Part shown: positions 24,185 to 34,941 of the stretch, in pieces | How positions within the stretch are numbered: position 1 is the stretch's first letter | Layout: each line of letters opens with the position of its first letter | Assembly: GCA_021414245.1 (NCBI GenBank) | Contig: JAIOOU010000004.1 | Span: forward strand, 186,001-250,000 | Direction: 5' to 3' | DNA from: Chloroflexota bacterium | GTDB lineage: Bacteria; Chloroflexota; Anaerolineae; Anaerolineales; Villigracilaceae | DNA length: 64,000 bases | The notes under the pieces: model-generated | Databases searched by the model: none | What the model saw: the letters and a program-made list of their open reading frames with translations, nothing else | Told to the model about the DNA's origin: nothing | Made by a program: the position numbers and the translations under genes

Positions 24185-27172
24185 ATGACGAAACCCTCCT
24201 CCTTTCAAGAAATCATCCTCAAACTCCAGGACTTCTGGGCCTCGCACGGATGTCTGATCACCCAGCCTTACTACACCCAGGTGGGCGCAGGGACGATGAA
24301 TCCCAACACCTTCCTGCGTGTACTTGGTCCCGAGCCGTGGAACGTGGCCTATGTCGAGCCGTCTGTGCGCCCCGATGACGGGCGCTACGGCGAAAACCCC
24401 AACCGCTTCCAGCTGCACACCCAGTATCAGGTCATCCTCAAGCCCGACCCCGGCAACCCGCAGGAACTTTACCTCGAGTCGCTCAAAGCCCTCGGCATCG
24501 ATCCGCGCCAGCACGACATCCGTTTCGTGGAGGACAACTGGGAACAGCCCGCCATCTCCGCCTGGGGCCTGGGTTGGGAGGTCTGGCTCGACGGGCAGGA
24601 GATCACGCAGTTCACCTACTTCCAGCAGATGGGCGGCGTTGCGCTCGACCCTGTGTCTGTTGAAATTACCTACGGCCTCGAGCGCATTCTGATCGCGCTC
24701 AACAATGCCAAAGCCATTTGGGATGAGGAATGGGGCGCGGGTGTCAGCTATGGAGAGATCCGTCACCAGGAGGAATTCGAACACTCCAAATATTATTTTG
24801 AAGTGGCCGATGTCGAACGCGTCCGCGCCATGTACGACCTCTTCTCCGCCGAAGCCGACGCCTGTCTCGCACAAGGGTTGATCGTCCCGGCGCACGACTA
24901 CGTCCTCAAATGCTCGCATTGCTTCAATGTTTTAGATACGCGCGGCGCGATCAGTGTCGCCGAACGTCAGGCGTTCTTCCGCCGTATCCGCGAACTGGCC
25001 AAGGGTGTGGCAGTGGCGTATGGGGAGCAGCGCAAGGGTTTTGAGTATCCGTTGTTGAAAGAGACGGGTTCGAAGGTTACAAGTTCGAAAGTTTCAACGT
25101 TCAAACCTTCCAACTCGGGACCTTCCAAATTTATTTTGGAGATCGGTGTCGAAGAACTGCCCGCCTCTGATGTGGACACCGCCCGCGAACTTTTGACGAC
25201 CCGCATCCTGACTCTGCTCGATGAACTTCGTCTTGCCCACGGGGACGTGCGCATCTTTACGACCCCGCGCCGGATCGTCGTTTCCATTGACTCTCTCGCC
25301 CCGAATCAGCCGGATCGTGAAGACCTCGTCAAGGGTCCGCCCGCAGATAAGGCCTTCGACAAGGACGGCAAACCGACCCAGGCCGCGCTTGGCTTTGCGA
25401 AGAAGAATAATCTCGACCCTGCAGCACTCGAAGCCCGCGAGATCGACGGCGGAAAGTATGTCGCGGCGGTCGTCAAACAAAAGGGTCGTCCGACTCCCGA
25501 AGTGTTGGCCGAAGCATTGCCCAAATTAGTCGAGAGCATCAAGTTCGAAAAATCCATGCGTTGGAACCACTCCGGCGCTGCCTTCTCCCGTCCCATCCGC
25601 TGGTACGTGGCCCTGCTCGGTGACATGCTCATCCCGTTCGAATACGCCGGCGTTGCCTCGGGAAATATTTCCCGCGGACTGCGCCCCTACGGCTCGCCCG
25701 AGATCACCATCCCATCCGCCGATAAATATTTTGATGTGATTCGTGAAGCAGGCATCCTGCTCGATAAAGAAGAACGCAAAGCCTCCATCGTGGAGCAGGT
25801 CAACCAGGCTGCGGCCTTGATCGGCGGGGAAGCCATCATTGGCTATGTAGGGGCGACTCGCGAGTCACTCCTACTGGACGAGGTTGCCAACCTCATCGAA
25901 ATGCCGACGGCCGTGATGGGCGGTTTCAACGAGGAATTTCTGTCCCTGCCGCGCGATGTCTTGATCTCGGTCATGAAGAAACATCAGCGTTATTTTCCCG
26001 TGCAGAAAAACGGGAAATTGCTGGCGCATTTTATAGCCATTCGCAATGGCGATGACATCGGCATTGACACGGTCCGCGAGGGAAATGAACATGTGCTCGG
26101 CGCGCGTTTCGCGGATGCCAATTTCTTTGTGAGGGAGGATGTAAAGAATCCCCTCGAGTATTACCGCGCCCAGCTTTCCGGCCTCACCTTCCACACCAAA
26201 CTGGGTTCGATGCTGGATAAGTCCACGCGCATTGAGAATCTGGTCAATGAATTGATCCCCATGCTTGCGCTTGAAAAAGACGAGGCTGTCTTTGCCCGCC
26301 GCGCCGCGCATTTAATGAAGGCCGATCTGGCGACCCAGATGGTCACCGAAATGACCTCCCTGCAGGGTATCATCGGCGGCGAATACGCCCTGCGCTCCGA
26401 AGAACATAAGGATGTTGCCGCCGCGATCAGCGAACAATATCAAACCGTTCCGCAAACCAAGGCCGGCCTTGCGATTGCCCTTGCCGACCGGTTGGATTCA
26501 CTGGTTGGTTTGTTTGCAGCCGGGCTGGTGCCCACCGGCGCGAAGGACCCCTTCGGTCTGCGCCGTGCCGCCATCGGCGTGGTCCAGCCGTTGATCGAGC
26601 AGGATGTTGACTTTGACATCGCCGAAGCCGTGAAGAAATCCGCCGGAACCCAGCCGATCGGAGTCAAGGACGATGTACAAAAGCAGATTCTGGAATTCAT
26701 CACGGGCCGCTTGAAGGTTGTGCTGGGCGATCTCGGCTACAAGTACGACGTTGTCGATGCCATTCTTGCGGCGCAGTCCAATAACCCGGCGGGAACCGTC
26801 CGGGCGGTGAAGCAGTTGTCGGCCTGGGTCGGACGCGAAGACTGGTCCACGACTCTGGACGGTTTCGCGCGCTGTGTCCGCATCACCCGCGATCAGAAGC
26901 AAGATTTCAAGGTCAACGAGAAGTTATTTGCGGACAAGGAAGAAAAAGACCTGTTCGCCGCACTCCAGAAATCTGCAAAGACCCAGCCTGGCAGCGTGGA
27001 TGAATTTCTGGAGATCGTCGTCAAACTCATTCCGGCCATTACCGCCTTCTTTGACAAGGTGCTGGTCATGGCAGAGGACAAGGCCGTGAAGGAAAACCGG
27101 CTTGGCCTGCTGCAAAAGATCGCTGCACTCTCCAACGGAATTGCGGATTTGAGCAAACTTGAAGGGTTCTAA
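24185..27172 (+). CDS. glyQS: Fused glycyl-tRNA synthetase (alpha and beta chains in one protein)
   Basis: Charges tRNA-Gly with glycine. Residues 1-293 match the alpha subunit GlyQ ([24 protein letters not shown]..., [17 protein letters not shown]). Residues about 316-995 match the beta subunit GlyS ([43 protein letters not shown]-like [44 protein letters not shown]) with the C-terminal DALR-type anticodon domain. In most bacteria these are two genes; fusions are known. The linker 294-315 is Ser/Lys/Thr-rich and encoded by short imperfect repeats. Residues 555-564 come from a 28-bp palindrome that interrupts the normally conserved GGEAII...[10 protein letters not shown] segment. ATG 24185 follows AGGTG. 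Confidence 0.95.
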   Translation: MTKPSSFQEIILKLQDFWASHGCLITQPYYTQVGAGTMNPNTFLRVLGPEPWNVAYVEPSVRPDDGRYGENPNRFQLHTQYQVILKPDPGNPQELYLESLKALGIDPRQHDIRFVEDNWEQPAISAWGLGWEVWLDGQEITQFTYFQQMGGVALDPVSVEITYGLERILIALNNAKAIWDEEWGAGVSYGEIRHQEEFEHSKYYFEVADVERVRAMYDLFSAEADACLAQGLIVPAHDYVLKCSHCFNVLDTRGAISVAERQAFFRRIRELAKGVAVAYGEQRKGFEYPLLKETGSKVTSSKVSTFKPSNSGPSKFILEIGVEELPASDVDTARELLTTRILTLLDELRLAHGDVRIFTTPRRIVVSIDSLAPNQPDREDLVKGPPADKAFDKDGKPTQAALGFAKKNNLDPAALEAREIDGGKYVAAVVKQKGRPTPEVLAEALPKLVESIKFEKSMRWNHSGAAFSRPIRWYVALLGDMLIPFEYAGVASGNISRGLRPYGSPEITIPSADKYFDVIREAGILLDKEERKASIVEQVNQAAALIGGEAIIGYVGATRESLLLDEVANLIEMPTAVMGGFNEEFLSLPRDVLISVMKKHQRYFPVQKNGKLLAHFIAIRNGDDIGIDTVREGNEHVLGARFADANFFVREDVKNPLEYYRAQLSGLTFHTKLGSMLDKSTRIENLVNELIPMLALEKDEAVFARRAAHLMKADLATQMVTEMTSLQGIIGGEYALRSEEHKDVAAAISEQYQTVPQTKAGLAIALADRLDSLVGLFAAGLVPTGAKDPFGLRRAAIGVVQPLIEQDVDFDIAEAVKKSAGTQPIGVKDDVQKQILEFITGRLKVVLGDLGYKYDVVDAILAAQSNNPAGTVRAVKQLSAWVGREDWSTTLDGFARCVRITRDQKQDFKVNEKLFADKEEKDLFAALQKSAKTQPGSVDEFLEIVVKLIPAITAFFDKVLVMAEDKAVKENRLGLLQKIAALSNGIADLSKLEGF
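25847..25874. repeat. 28-bp TCGCGA palindrome, copy C (inside glyQS)
   Basis: Left arm GTAGGGGCGACTCG; the right arm is its complement apart from two transitions. It lies within the beta-subunit part of glyQS and is translated without a frameshift (about VGATRESLL). The mismatches fit an older copy that has begun to drift under coding constraint. Confidence 0.8.
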
Positions 27173-27193
27173 TCCACTGATTGTTTTATCACC

Positions 27194-27229
27194 AAATGGA
27201 GCGCCTAAAAGATGGCGCTCCATTTTTTT
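27194..27229 (+). terminator. Rho-independent terminator of glyQS
   Basis: AAATGGAGCGCC (27194-27205), loop TAAAAGAT, GGCGCTCCATTT (27214-27225), then TTTT. It lies 21 bp after the stop. Confidence 0.92.
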
Positions 27230-27286
27230 AATTTTACAAAAATGGGAGATTGGCCGTGTTTTTCCATAACCCGGCCGGTTCCGAGG

Positions 27287-28171
27287 CTATTGGCACATCC
27301 CTGTGGCTGGATTGATCGTACAGGGTGAAAATTGATCGGTATTGTTATTGTCGGTCACGCCACAACTGCCCAACGTGATGTTGTAGTTCTGTGTCTGCGT
27401 ATTGTTGTCGAGGGATGTAGTTCGAACACAATACGACACTTTTATCATTTGGCCGTGTTCATCTGCCGGGTCGGGCTCCCAGACCAGGTATTCCAAATAT
27501 CCTGCCGGGCAGGCCGAAGGATTTACAAATTGTTTGTTTTCCCTGCAGCAATTTGAGCCGGTGTCAAAAAAAGTGCCGATTGGACAGAGTGGTGCGTCTG
27601 GCGGCATTATATATTCACAGCCGCCGTATCCATACGGATTGCTTTTATAACCCGGCGGGCAGGACCCTTTTACAATTTCAGGCAAATTTGCGTCTGAAGG
27701 GGTGCAGGAGTTTTGCACGGTCAGGTTGACCTTTGAGCCCGCGGGTCCGGAACATACAATCTTCTTTGCAGAGAGTTTTTCCTCGTCAACCACGACGCTG
27801 CAATTCTTCGGGAGATTTATGTATTGGGAGGAGCCTTGGGGCAGGATAACGGTTGCACCGCCCAACTTGGTTCCTTTGTTAAGACAATAGGGATTTACCT
27901 GCAGTGTCGCAGGAAATTCCACAGTGCAGATCGAGGATTGCTGTTGAATGATCTGGGGGGATTTCTGAAGGGGATCGATCTTCTGGTCCACCGTGCAAAC
28001 TTTCGGGAGCGAGGAAGGTTTTAGAATTGCAGGAAGGATTTGCCCGGCACCTGAATTGTCCTGGGGGTCAATGCCTCCGCCGCCACGGGCCTGAACAAGG
28101 ATGCCTGCTATCGCCAATATCGAAGCGAGGGCGGTAATACTCAGGACGTGAATGGGGGAAACTTTTTTCAT
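27287..28171 (-). CDS. Secreted or membrane-anchored Cys-rich protein of unknown function
   Basis: The 294-residue protein has an N-terminal hydrophobic segment (VLSITALASILAIAGILVQA) and then a mainly polar exported part with about 16 cysteines. Several are in CPPGYKSNPYGYGGCEY, CPIGTFFDTGSNCCRE and ACPAGYLEY, resembling small disulfide-rich modules. It has no Lys-rich retention motif or known enzyme signature. The C-terminus is Asn/Thr-rich. It lies 30 bp after the lipoprotein gene at 28202-28807 on the same strand, so the two probably form an operon. CPxG repeats recall extracellular Cys-rich repeat proteins, but this is only resemblance. Confidence 0.72.
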   Translation of the reverse strand: MKKVSPIHVLSITALASILAIAGILVQARGGGGIDPQDNSGAGQILPAILKPSSLPKVCTVDQKIDPLQKSPQIIQQQSSICTVEFPATLQVNPYCLNKGTKLGGATVILPQGSSQYINLPKNCSVVVDEEKLSAKKIVCSGPAGSKVNLTVQNSCTPSDANLPEIVKGSCPPGYKSNPYGYGGCEYIMPPDAPLCPIGTFFDTGSNCCRENKQFVNPSACPAGYLEYLVWEPDPADEHGQMIKVSYCVRTTSLDNNTQTQNYNITLGSCGVTDNNNTDQFSPCTINPATGMCQ

Positions 28172-28201
28172 GATTCGGTTGAGCCTTTCGGATTTGGGAT
28201 G

Positions 28202-28807
28202 TTAGAACCTGTTGAAAATTCGATCCAGCATGTCGATGATTCCCGACTCGTTCGCCATATACAGGACGTCCTGCGGGATGTAGCGCAGGATGAGAGTCTT
28301 GCCGCCCTGGCGGGCAAAGACAACATACAACCCGGTCACTTTGGATGACCAGACATAATTTTCATCGGCCAGACCCTCAATGCTGTTGACGACGATGTCC
28401 GAGGGCTCCTGAGACAACTCATAACTTCGCTTCATCTCCCACGCGGCCGCCGCGTCTGCACCGAAATTGACTTCAAGATAAAAGATTTGAGTCCCGCTGC
28501 CGCCATTAGGCGTGTACTGCCAGGCGCATATCGTGCCTCCGGCATTTGCGTTCTCGCTCAGGTTCGCAGGATCGATATTGTTTAGCAGCAGCTTGACGTC
28601 ATTCGGTGCGAGCAGTTGCGAACAAGGGATGACTCCACCCGGGTTGGAACTGTTGCCGGAAGGCGCACTGACCCCCGGCTCGGTTGCGGGCGCAAGCTGG
28701 GCGGATGGTTCCGTAGCATGCGGCGCGGAAATGGTTCCGCAGGCGAGAATACTGAGGGTCAATGCACTCAGCATAAGGGTGATCATGAGACGGGGGGGTT
28801 TGTTCAT
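28202..28807 (-). CDS. Lipoprotein of unknown function
   Basis: The 201-residue protein has a lipoprotein signal (MNKPPRLMITLMLSALTLSILAC, lipidated Cys23) and an Ala/Pro/Ser-rich tether. The globular part has paired Cys in PCSQLLAPNDVKLLL and GTICAWQY, a layout seen in DUF3558-like lipoproteins. Family assignment is tentative. ATG 28807 is preferred over ATG 28834 because AAAGGAG lies 8 nt upstream and the signal peptide starts there. First gene of a two-gene minus-strand unit, divergent from the XRE/NB-ARC gene across 113 bp. Confidence 0.72.
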   Translation of the reverse strand: MNKPPRLMITLMLSALTLSILACGTISAPHATEPSAQLAPATEPGVSAPSGNSSNPGGVIPCSQLLAPNDVKLLLNNIDPANLSENANAGGTICAWQYTPNGGSGTQIFYLEVNFGADAAAAWEMKRSYELSQEPSDIVVNSIEGLADENYVWSSKVTGLYVVFARQGGKTLILRYIPQDVLYMANESGIIDMLDRIFNRF

Positions 28808-28884
28808 CGGGCCGCTCCTTTGGGCTAATTTCATCTGAAAAGATTACAATTACCAACAGGATACCAATCCATGCTGTAAGATGG

Positions 28885-28917
28885 GTCACGTTGACCGTGA
28901 CAAAAACCGTGACAAAA
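28885..28917. promoter_or_regulatory. Direct and inverted CCGTGAC repeats before the XRE/NB-ARC gene
   Basis: GTCACG (28885-28890) faces CGTGAC (28896-28901) across TTGAC, and CCGTGACAAAA recurs at 28895 and 28907 with a 12-bp period, ending 4 bp before the ATG. The arrangement suits an operator for the XRE protein itself (autoregulation). The start codon has no Shine-Dalgarno. Confidence 0.45.
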
Positions 28918-28920
28918 TAA

Positions 28921-31251
28921 ATGACCTTCTCCTCGTTTGGTACATGGGTGCGAACCCGCCGTAAACAACTCGACCTGACCCAGTCCGGGCTGGGCAAACG
29001 CGCGGGTTGTTCAGAGGCAGCCATCCGCAAGATCGAAGCGGACGAGCGCAAACCATCCAGTCAACTGGCTGAATTGTTGTCGAGTGCGCTGCAAATCCCA
29101 CAGGAAGAGAGAGAGTTATTTCTTCAATTTGCGCGCGGCATGCTCACGCAGGAAATTTCGGTCAGTGTAAAAACAAAATCCAACCCGAACAATCTGCCAG
29201 TTCTGCTCACTTCGACGATCAACCGCATAAACGACCTTGCCGCAGTCTCATCGTTGATCACCGATTCAGCCATCCATCTCGTCACGATCATCGGGCCGCC
29301 GGGCATTGGCAAGACGCGTCTTGGCATCCACTGCGGAAATCAGGCGCTGGATCAATTCGCGGATGGGGTTTGGTTTGTCGATTTGGCGGAACTCACCAAT
29401 GCGGAATTTTTCATCCCCTCCATCGCCCGCTTCATCCCGACCCTTGGCCTGCCGCCGTCTCCCAGCCTTTCCCAACTCCTCAGCAGACTCAAGGATAAAT
29501 CCCTCCTGCTCATTCTCGATAATTTTGAACAAATTGTTGAAGGAGCATCCCTTGATGTTGCGCAAATCCTCAAGGCCTGCCCGAAGGTCAAAATATTGGT
29601 AACCAGTCGTGTGCCGCTGCATATTTATGGCGAGAACGAATACCAACTTCCGCCTTTATCCGTTCCCCCGCGTGAGGCGAAAGAGACGCAGGATACATTG
29701 ATGCAGTTTGAATCTGTGCAGTTGTTTGTCGCGCGCACGCGTCAGCATCAGCCCCACTTCATGATTACTCCCGAGAATGCATCTGCGATCATCGAAATAT
29801 GCGCCATCCTCGAGGGGATTCCTCTCGCGCTCGAACTTGCTGCTGCAACCTTGCGGCATATGCCTCTCGATGAAATGGCGAAACTATTGCGCGGGAAAGA
29901 CTGGGTCAAAAAGATCGCGACCTCTGCCCGGGACCTGCCGCATAGACAGCGTACGTTGGAAAACGTCATTGATTGGAGTTACACATTGCTCGCTGACGAG
30001 CAAAAGGACTTCTTTTGTAAACTGGGGGTCTTCACAGGCTGGTTCGATTCGAATGCCGTGAGTGATATTTGTGAAACGACCCCGTCGAAATCCGGCGAAT
30101 TGCTGAACGTATTGACCGATCACTCCCTGCTGATGCGTGAGATCTTTAATGGCAAATCATATTTCCGCATGTTGAGGCTCATCCACGAGTATTCAAGGTC
30201 AAAGCTAAAACCCGAACAACGTTCCCGTATGGAATTGCTCCATGCCGAATTCTTTTTGAAGCGATTGCAAACGATAAGACAGCAGGAACCGGTTGAAATT
30301 AATCGTCAGACCAGCTATCGGATGAGCATTGGCAACTTCCATGCCGCGCTTCAATGGGCGATCGCGGACAAAAGGACCGAACTTGCCTTTCAACTGGTGG
30401 CTGCGCTTGAAGAGGCCTGGTGGTCCCTGGGTTATCTGAAAGAAGGCCTTGGGTTGGTGCGTCAGCTTATGACCCTGCCTGACGAATCAGAGCCCCAGGT
30501 GCGGGCAAACCGGCTTCAAATGGCCTCTGACCTGGCGTGGCAACAACATGATTTTGAAACCGGGCTGGGTTATTCAAAAGCCGCTGTTGAACTGGGCCGG
30601 CTGCACGGATTAAAAAACACCTACCCCTGGCATCTCAATCGTTTGGGACGCATCTACATTGAACAGGAGAGATACGCCGAATCCAGGGCCATGTTGGAGG
30701 AATGTCTGAGCCTGGCATACGAAGATCCCGGCATTGTGAACCCCGGCTCACCGCTTGCGCAACTTGGTGAGATTGCCTTATTCGAAAATAGATTGAATGA
30801 TGCGAAATCCCTCCTGGAAAAGTCCTTGGATTATCTGAAAGACGGGGAAGAGATATTCCTTGCCATGGCAAAAACGGACCTGGCGGAAGTCGCGCTGGCT
30901 CAAAAGGACTTCCCGAACGCGCTTCACTGGCTGAGGCAGGCCCATGTCCATGCCGGCGGGCATATTAGAAGGCTGCTGGTGTTTCTCTTTGCACTGGCGG
31001 GGTATGTAGCGGTCTCGAAGGACACGCTTGATAGTCAACTGAATGCCGTCCGTATGTATGGCGCCCTGGAAACCATAGGCGCGCAGTTTGGAATCGCTTT
31101 TAATTCCTTTTATCAAAACTTGAAGCAGGAAAGAATCCAAATCCTGCAGGAAAAAATATCAAAACAGGAGTGGCTCAAGGCGTTTGAATCAGGGCGTGGT
31201 TGGGAAAAAGAGGAAGTTCTTGAACAGGCGAGAAGAGAGTTGGGTCTTTGA
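28921..31251 (+). CDS. XRE-family HTH / NB-ARC ATPase / TPR regulator
   Basis: STAND-type signalling ATPase of 776 residues. N-terminal XRE HTH (about 5-60: GTWVRTRRKQLDLTQSGLGKRAGCSEAAIRKIEADERKP), then NB-ARC with P-loop GPPGIGKT at 125-132, Walker B LLLILDNFEQ, and sensor LVTSRVPLHIYGENEYQLPPLSVP followed by EGIPLALELAAATL (GLPL motif). The C-terminal third (about 480-740) is made of TPR-like helical pairs. Such proteins bind a ligand or partner through TPRs and oligomerise on ATP. Target genes are unknown; the adjacent secreted-protein operon is the nearest candidate. An ATG directly after CCGTGAC repeats, with no ribosome site, suggests a leaderless or poorly translated message. Confidence 0.9.
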   Translation: MTFSSFGTWVRTRRKQLDLTQSGLGKRAGCSEAAIRKIEADERKPSSQLAELLSSALQIPQEERELFLQFARGMLTQEISVSVKTKSNPNNLPVLLTSTINRINDLAAVSSLITDSAIHLVTIIGPPGIGKTRLGIHCGNQALDQFADGVWFVDLAELTNAEFFIPSIARFIPTLGLPPSPSLSQLLSRLKDKSLLLILDNFEQIVEGASLDVAQILKACPKVKILVTSRVPLHIYGENEYQLPPLSVPPREAKETQDTLMQFESVQLFVARTRQHQPHFMITPENASAIIEICAILEGIPLALELAAATLRHMPLDEMAKLLRGKDWVKKIATSARDLPHRQRTLENVIDWSYTLLADEQKDFFCKLGVFTGWFDSNAVSDICETTPSKSGELLNVLTDHSLLMREIFNGKSYFRMLRLIHEYSRSKLKPEQRSRMELLHAEFFLKRLQTIRQQEPVEINRQTSYRMSIGNFHAALQWAIADKRTELAFQLVAALEEAWWSLGYLKEGLGLVRQLMTLPDESEPQVRANRLQMASDLAWQQHDFETGLGYSKAAVELGRLHGLKNTYPWHLNRLGRIYIEQERYAESRAMLEECLSLAYEDPGIVNPGSPLAQLGEIALFENRLNDAKSLLEKSLDYLKDGEEIFLAMAKTDLAEVALAQKDFPNALHWLRQAHVHAGGHIRRLLVFLFALAGYVAVSKDTLDSQLNAVRMYGALETIGAQFGIAFNSFYQNLKQERIQILQEKISKQEWLKAFESGRGWEKEEVLEQARRELGL

Positions 31252-31252
31252 T

Positions 31253-31280
31253 TTGCCAAATCTCTGATTGCGTCTATAAT
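31253..31280 (+). promoter_or_regulatory. Promoter of dnaG-rpoD
   Basis: TTGCCA (31253-31258), 16-bp spacer, TATAAT (31275-31280). The predicted start near 31287 leaves a leader of only about 5 nt before the dnaG ATG. Confidence 0.65.
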
Positions 31281-31291
31281 TCAAACACCCT

Positions 31292-33199
31292 ATGTCAACA
31301 ATTGATGAAGTTAAATCCAAAATAGATATCGTCGACCTCGTCTCCGAGGCCGGTGTAAAACTGCGCCACGCGGGCAAAAACTATACCGGTTTCTGTCCCT
31401 TCCATGACAACAAGAAGACCCCGGCCTTTGTGGTCTGGCCGGAGTCCGGCACGTGGCGCTGCTTCGGCCAGTGTAATGAAGGCGGAGACATCTTCAAGTT
31501 CATCATGAAGCGCGAGGGTTTGGATTTCAAGGACGCCCTGCAAAAGCTGGCGGATCGCGCCGGGGTGAAGGTTGAATCGTTTGTTTCGGAAAAACCCGAG
31601 ATTAAAGAGGCCCATGACCATCTGCGGACGCTGTTGGAGGATGCGGTCATTTTTTACCGAACGCATCTCTTTAACAACAAGGAGATCCTGGCCTACCTGC
31701 GTGAAAAGCGCGGGTTAAGCGATGCAACCATTGAGGCCTTCGGTCTGGGATATGCGCCGCACGGATACGATAATCTGATAAGACACTTTATTCCCAAGGG
31801 ATACAAGGAGCAGGAATTGATCGAGGCGGGCATGTTGTCCATCCGGGATGAGGATAACAAGTCCTTCGACCGCTTCCGCAACCGCATCATGATCCCCATC
31901 CGCGATGAAAATGGAAAGATGGCGGGTTTCGGGGCGCGCATTGTCGACCCGAACGACATTCCCAAATTTTTGAACTCGCCCGAGACCCCGATCTTCACCA
32001 AGGGACGCCTGCTTTACGGTCTCGACCGGGCCCGCAAACCGATCCGCGCGGCGGATCAGGCCGTGATCGTTGAGGGCTATCTGGATGTGATCGCCCTGCA
32101 TCAGGCCGGATACGAAAACGTTGTTTCGCCGATGGGCACGGCATTGACCGAAGACCAGCTGCGTCTGCTCAAAAAGTCCACCCGCAGGATCGTGCTGGCC
32201 CTGGACCCGGATGTGGCCGGACAAAAAGCCGTGCTGCGCGGGCTGGATGCCGCCCGGTCCGCGATGGACCGCGAAGGGGAACTGGGTTTTGACGCGCGCG
32301 GTCTGCTGCGCAACGAGGCCCGTCTCCAGGCGGATCTTCGGGTTGCATCCATGCCGGACGACATGGACCCCGATGAGATCGTCGCACGCGATAAAGAGGA
32401 GTGGAAACGGCTGATCGAGACCGCCAAGCCGATCGTCACGCATGTCATGGATTCGCTGGCGCAGGGTCAAAACTTAAATGATGCCAAGGTGAAGAATCAG
32501 ATCGCGGCCCAGGTGCTCCCTTTAATTGAGGACCTGCCCAGCCCGATGGAGCGCGATACCTACCGTCAGGCGCTGGCGCGCATGCTGCGGGTGGATGAAC
32601 GCTCGTTGACGGCCGCACAGGTCCAGGGTCCGGTGGTGAGGCGAAAACCGCGGCTGGCCACGGGACAGAGTCAAAAGACCGACCTGTCGGTGGTAACCGT
32701 CAATCCGACTTTAAAAATAGAGTCCTATTGTCTGGGTGTATTGTTTCGCAAACCAGAATTGTTGTACCGGCTGGATAGAACACTGCAGGAGTTCGGCTTG
32801 AGTCCGCTGGCCGTGGAGGACTTCGAGTATACTGACCATCAGTTGCTGTTCGGTGTGGTGCGCATGGCCGTGGAGCAGGACGAAAAGGATCATCACCATT
32901 ATGTGATGACCCATCTGCCTGAAGCGGTGGCAGACCTGTCGAAGGAATTGCTGGCCAGGACCGAGTCGCTTGACCTGCTGGATGACAAGATCACCGAGGA
33001 ACTGCTTGCGCGTTTCATGGATTTGCGCCGCGCAAATGCGATGTCGAATGTAAATCAACTGCGTTTTCTCCAGGAGGAGGAACAGCAGCAGGGCGGCGGA
33101 AATTTAAAAATGTACCAGCAGCAGGCCATGCAATTCACAAAGCTGCTGCATGGATTGGACCAGGCCAAAAGGAAGTTGTCGTCAAAGCGGCAGGCATGA
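31292..33199 (+). CDS. dnaG: DNA primase DnaG
   Basis: Makes RNA primers for chromosome replication. The 635-residue protein has an N-terminal CHC2 zinc-binding domain (C35-P-F-H38 and C57...C61), the RNA polymerase basic motif region (FRNRIMIPIRDENGKMAGFGAR), and the TOPRIM domain with VIVEGYLDVIALHQAG and ALDPDVAGQKA. The C-terminal part (DnaB-binding helical region) is poorly conserved. The second zinc half reads CFGQC, C-x3-C rather than the usual C-x2-C. It precedes rpoD, the conserved primase-sigma pair of the macromolecular synthesis operon. A near-leaderless start is predicted. Confidence 0.95.
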   Translation: MSTIDEVKSKIDIVDLVSEAGVKLRHAGKNYTGFCPFHDNKKTPAFVVWPESGTWRCFGQCNEGGDIFKFIMKREGLDFKDALQKLADRAGVKVESFVSEKPEIKEAHDHLRTLLEDAVIFYRTHLFNNKEILAYLREKRGLSDATIEAFGLGYAPHGYDNLIRHFIPKGYKEQELIEAGMLSIRDEDNKSFDRFRNRIMIPIRDENGKMAGFGARIVDPNDIPKFLNSPETPIFTKGRLLYGLDRARKPIRAADQAVIVEGYLDVIALHQAGYENVVSPMGTALTEDQLRLLKKSTRRIVLALDPDVAGQKAVLRGLDAARSAMDREGELGFDARGLLRNEARLQADLRVASMPDDMDPDEIVARDKEEWKRLIETAKPIVTHVMDSLAQGQNLNDAKVKNQIAAQVLPLIEDLPSPMERDTYRQALARMLRVDERSLTAAQVQGPVVRRKPRLATGQSQKTDLSVVTVNPTLKIESYCLGVLFRKPELLYRLDRTLQEFGLSPLAVEDFEYTDHQLLFGVVRMAVEQDEKDHHHYVMTHLPEAVADLSKELLARTESLDLLDDKITEELLARFMDLRRANAMSNVNQLRFLQEEEQQQGGGNLKMYQQQAMQFTKLLHGLDQAKRKLSSKRQA

Positions 33200-33252
33200 T
33201 GCTTTGGATATCCGGAATTTGTGAACACCGTCCATAAGGGAAAGGGAAACCA

Positions 33253-34857
<1,605 letters not shown>

Positions 34858-34866
34858 GCGAGTGCA

Positions 34867-34916
34867 AAGTGACAGTCACCCGGCGCAGCCCCTGCGGGTT
34901 AAGGTGACTGTCACTT
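34867..34916. repeat. REP-like two-level hairpin after rpoD
   Basis: AAGTGACAGTCACC (34867-34880) is exactly complementary to GGTGACTGTCACTT (34903-34916). Inside, CGCAG pairs with CTGCG around CCC. The bulged stem on stem is typical of REP/BIME or MITE sequences. It may double as rpoD terminator, but no T-tract follows. Confidence 0.7.
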
Positions 34917-34941
34917 GAATAAGCAATACACCGAGGCGCAT

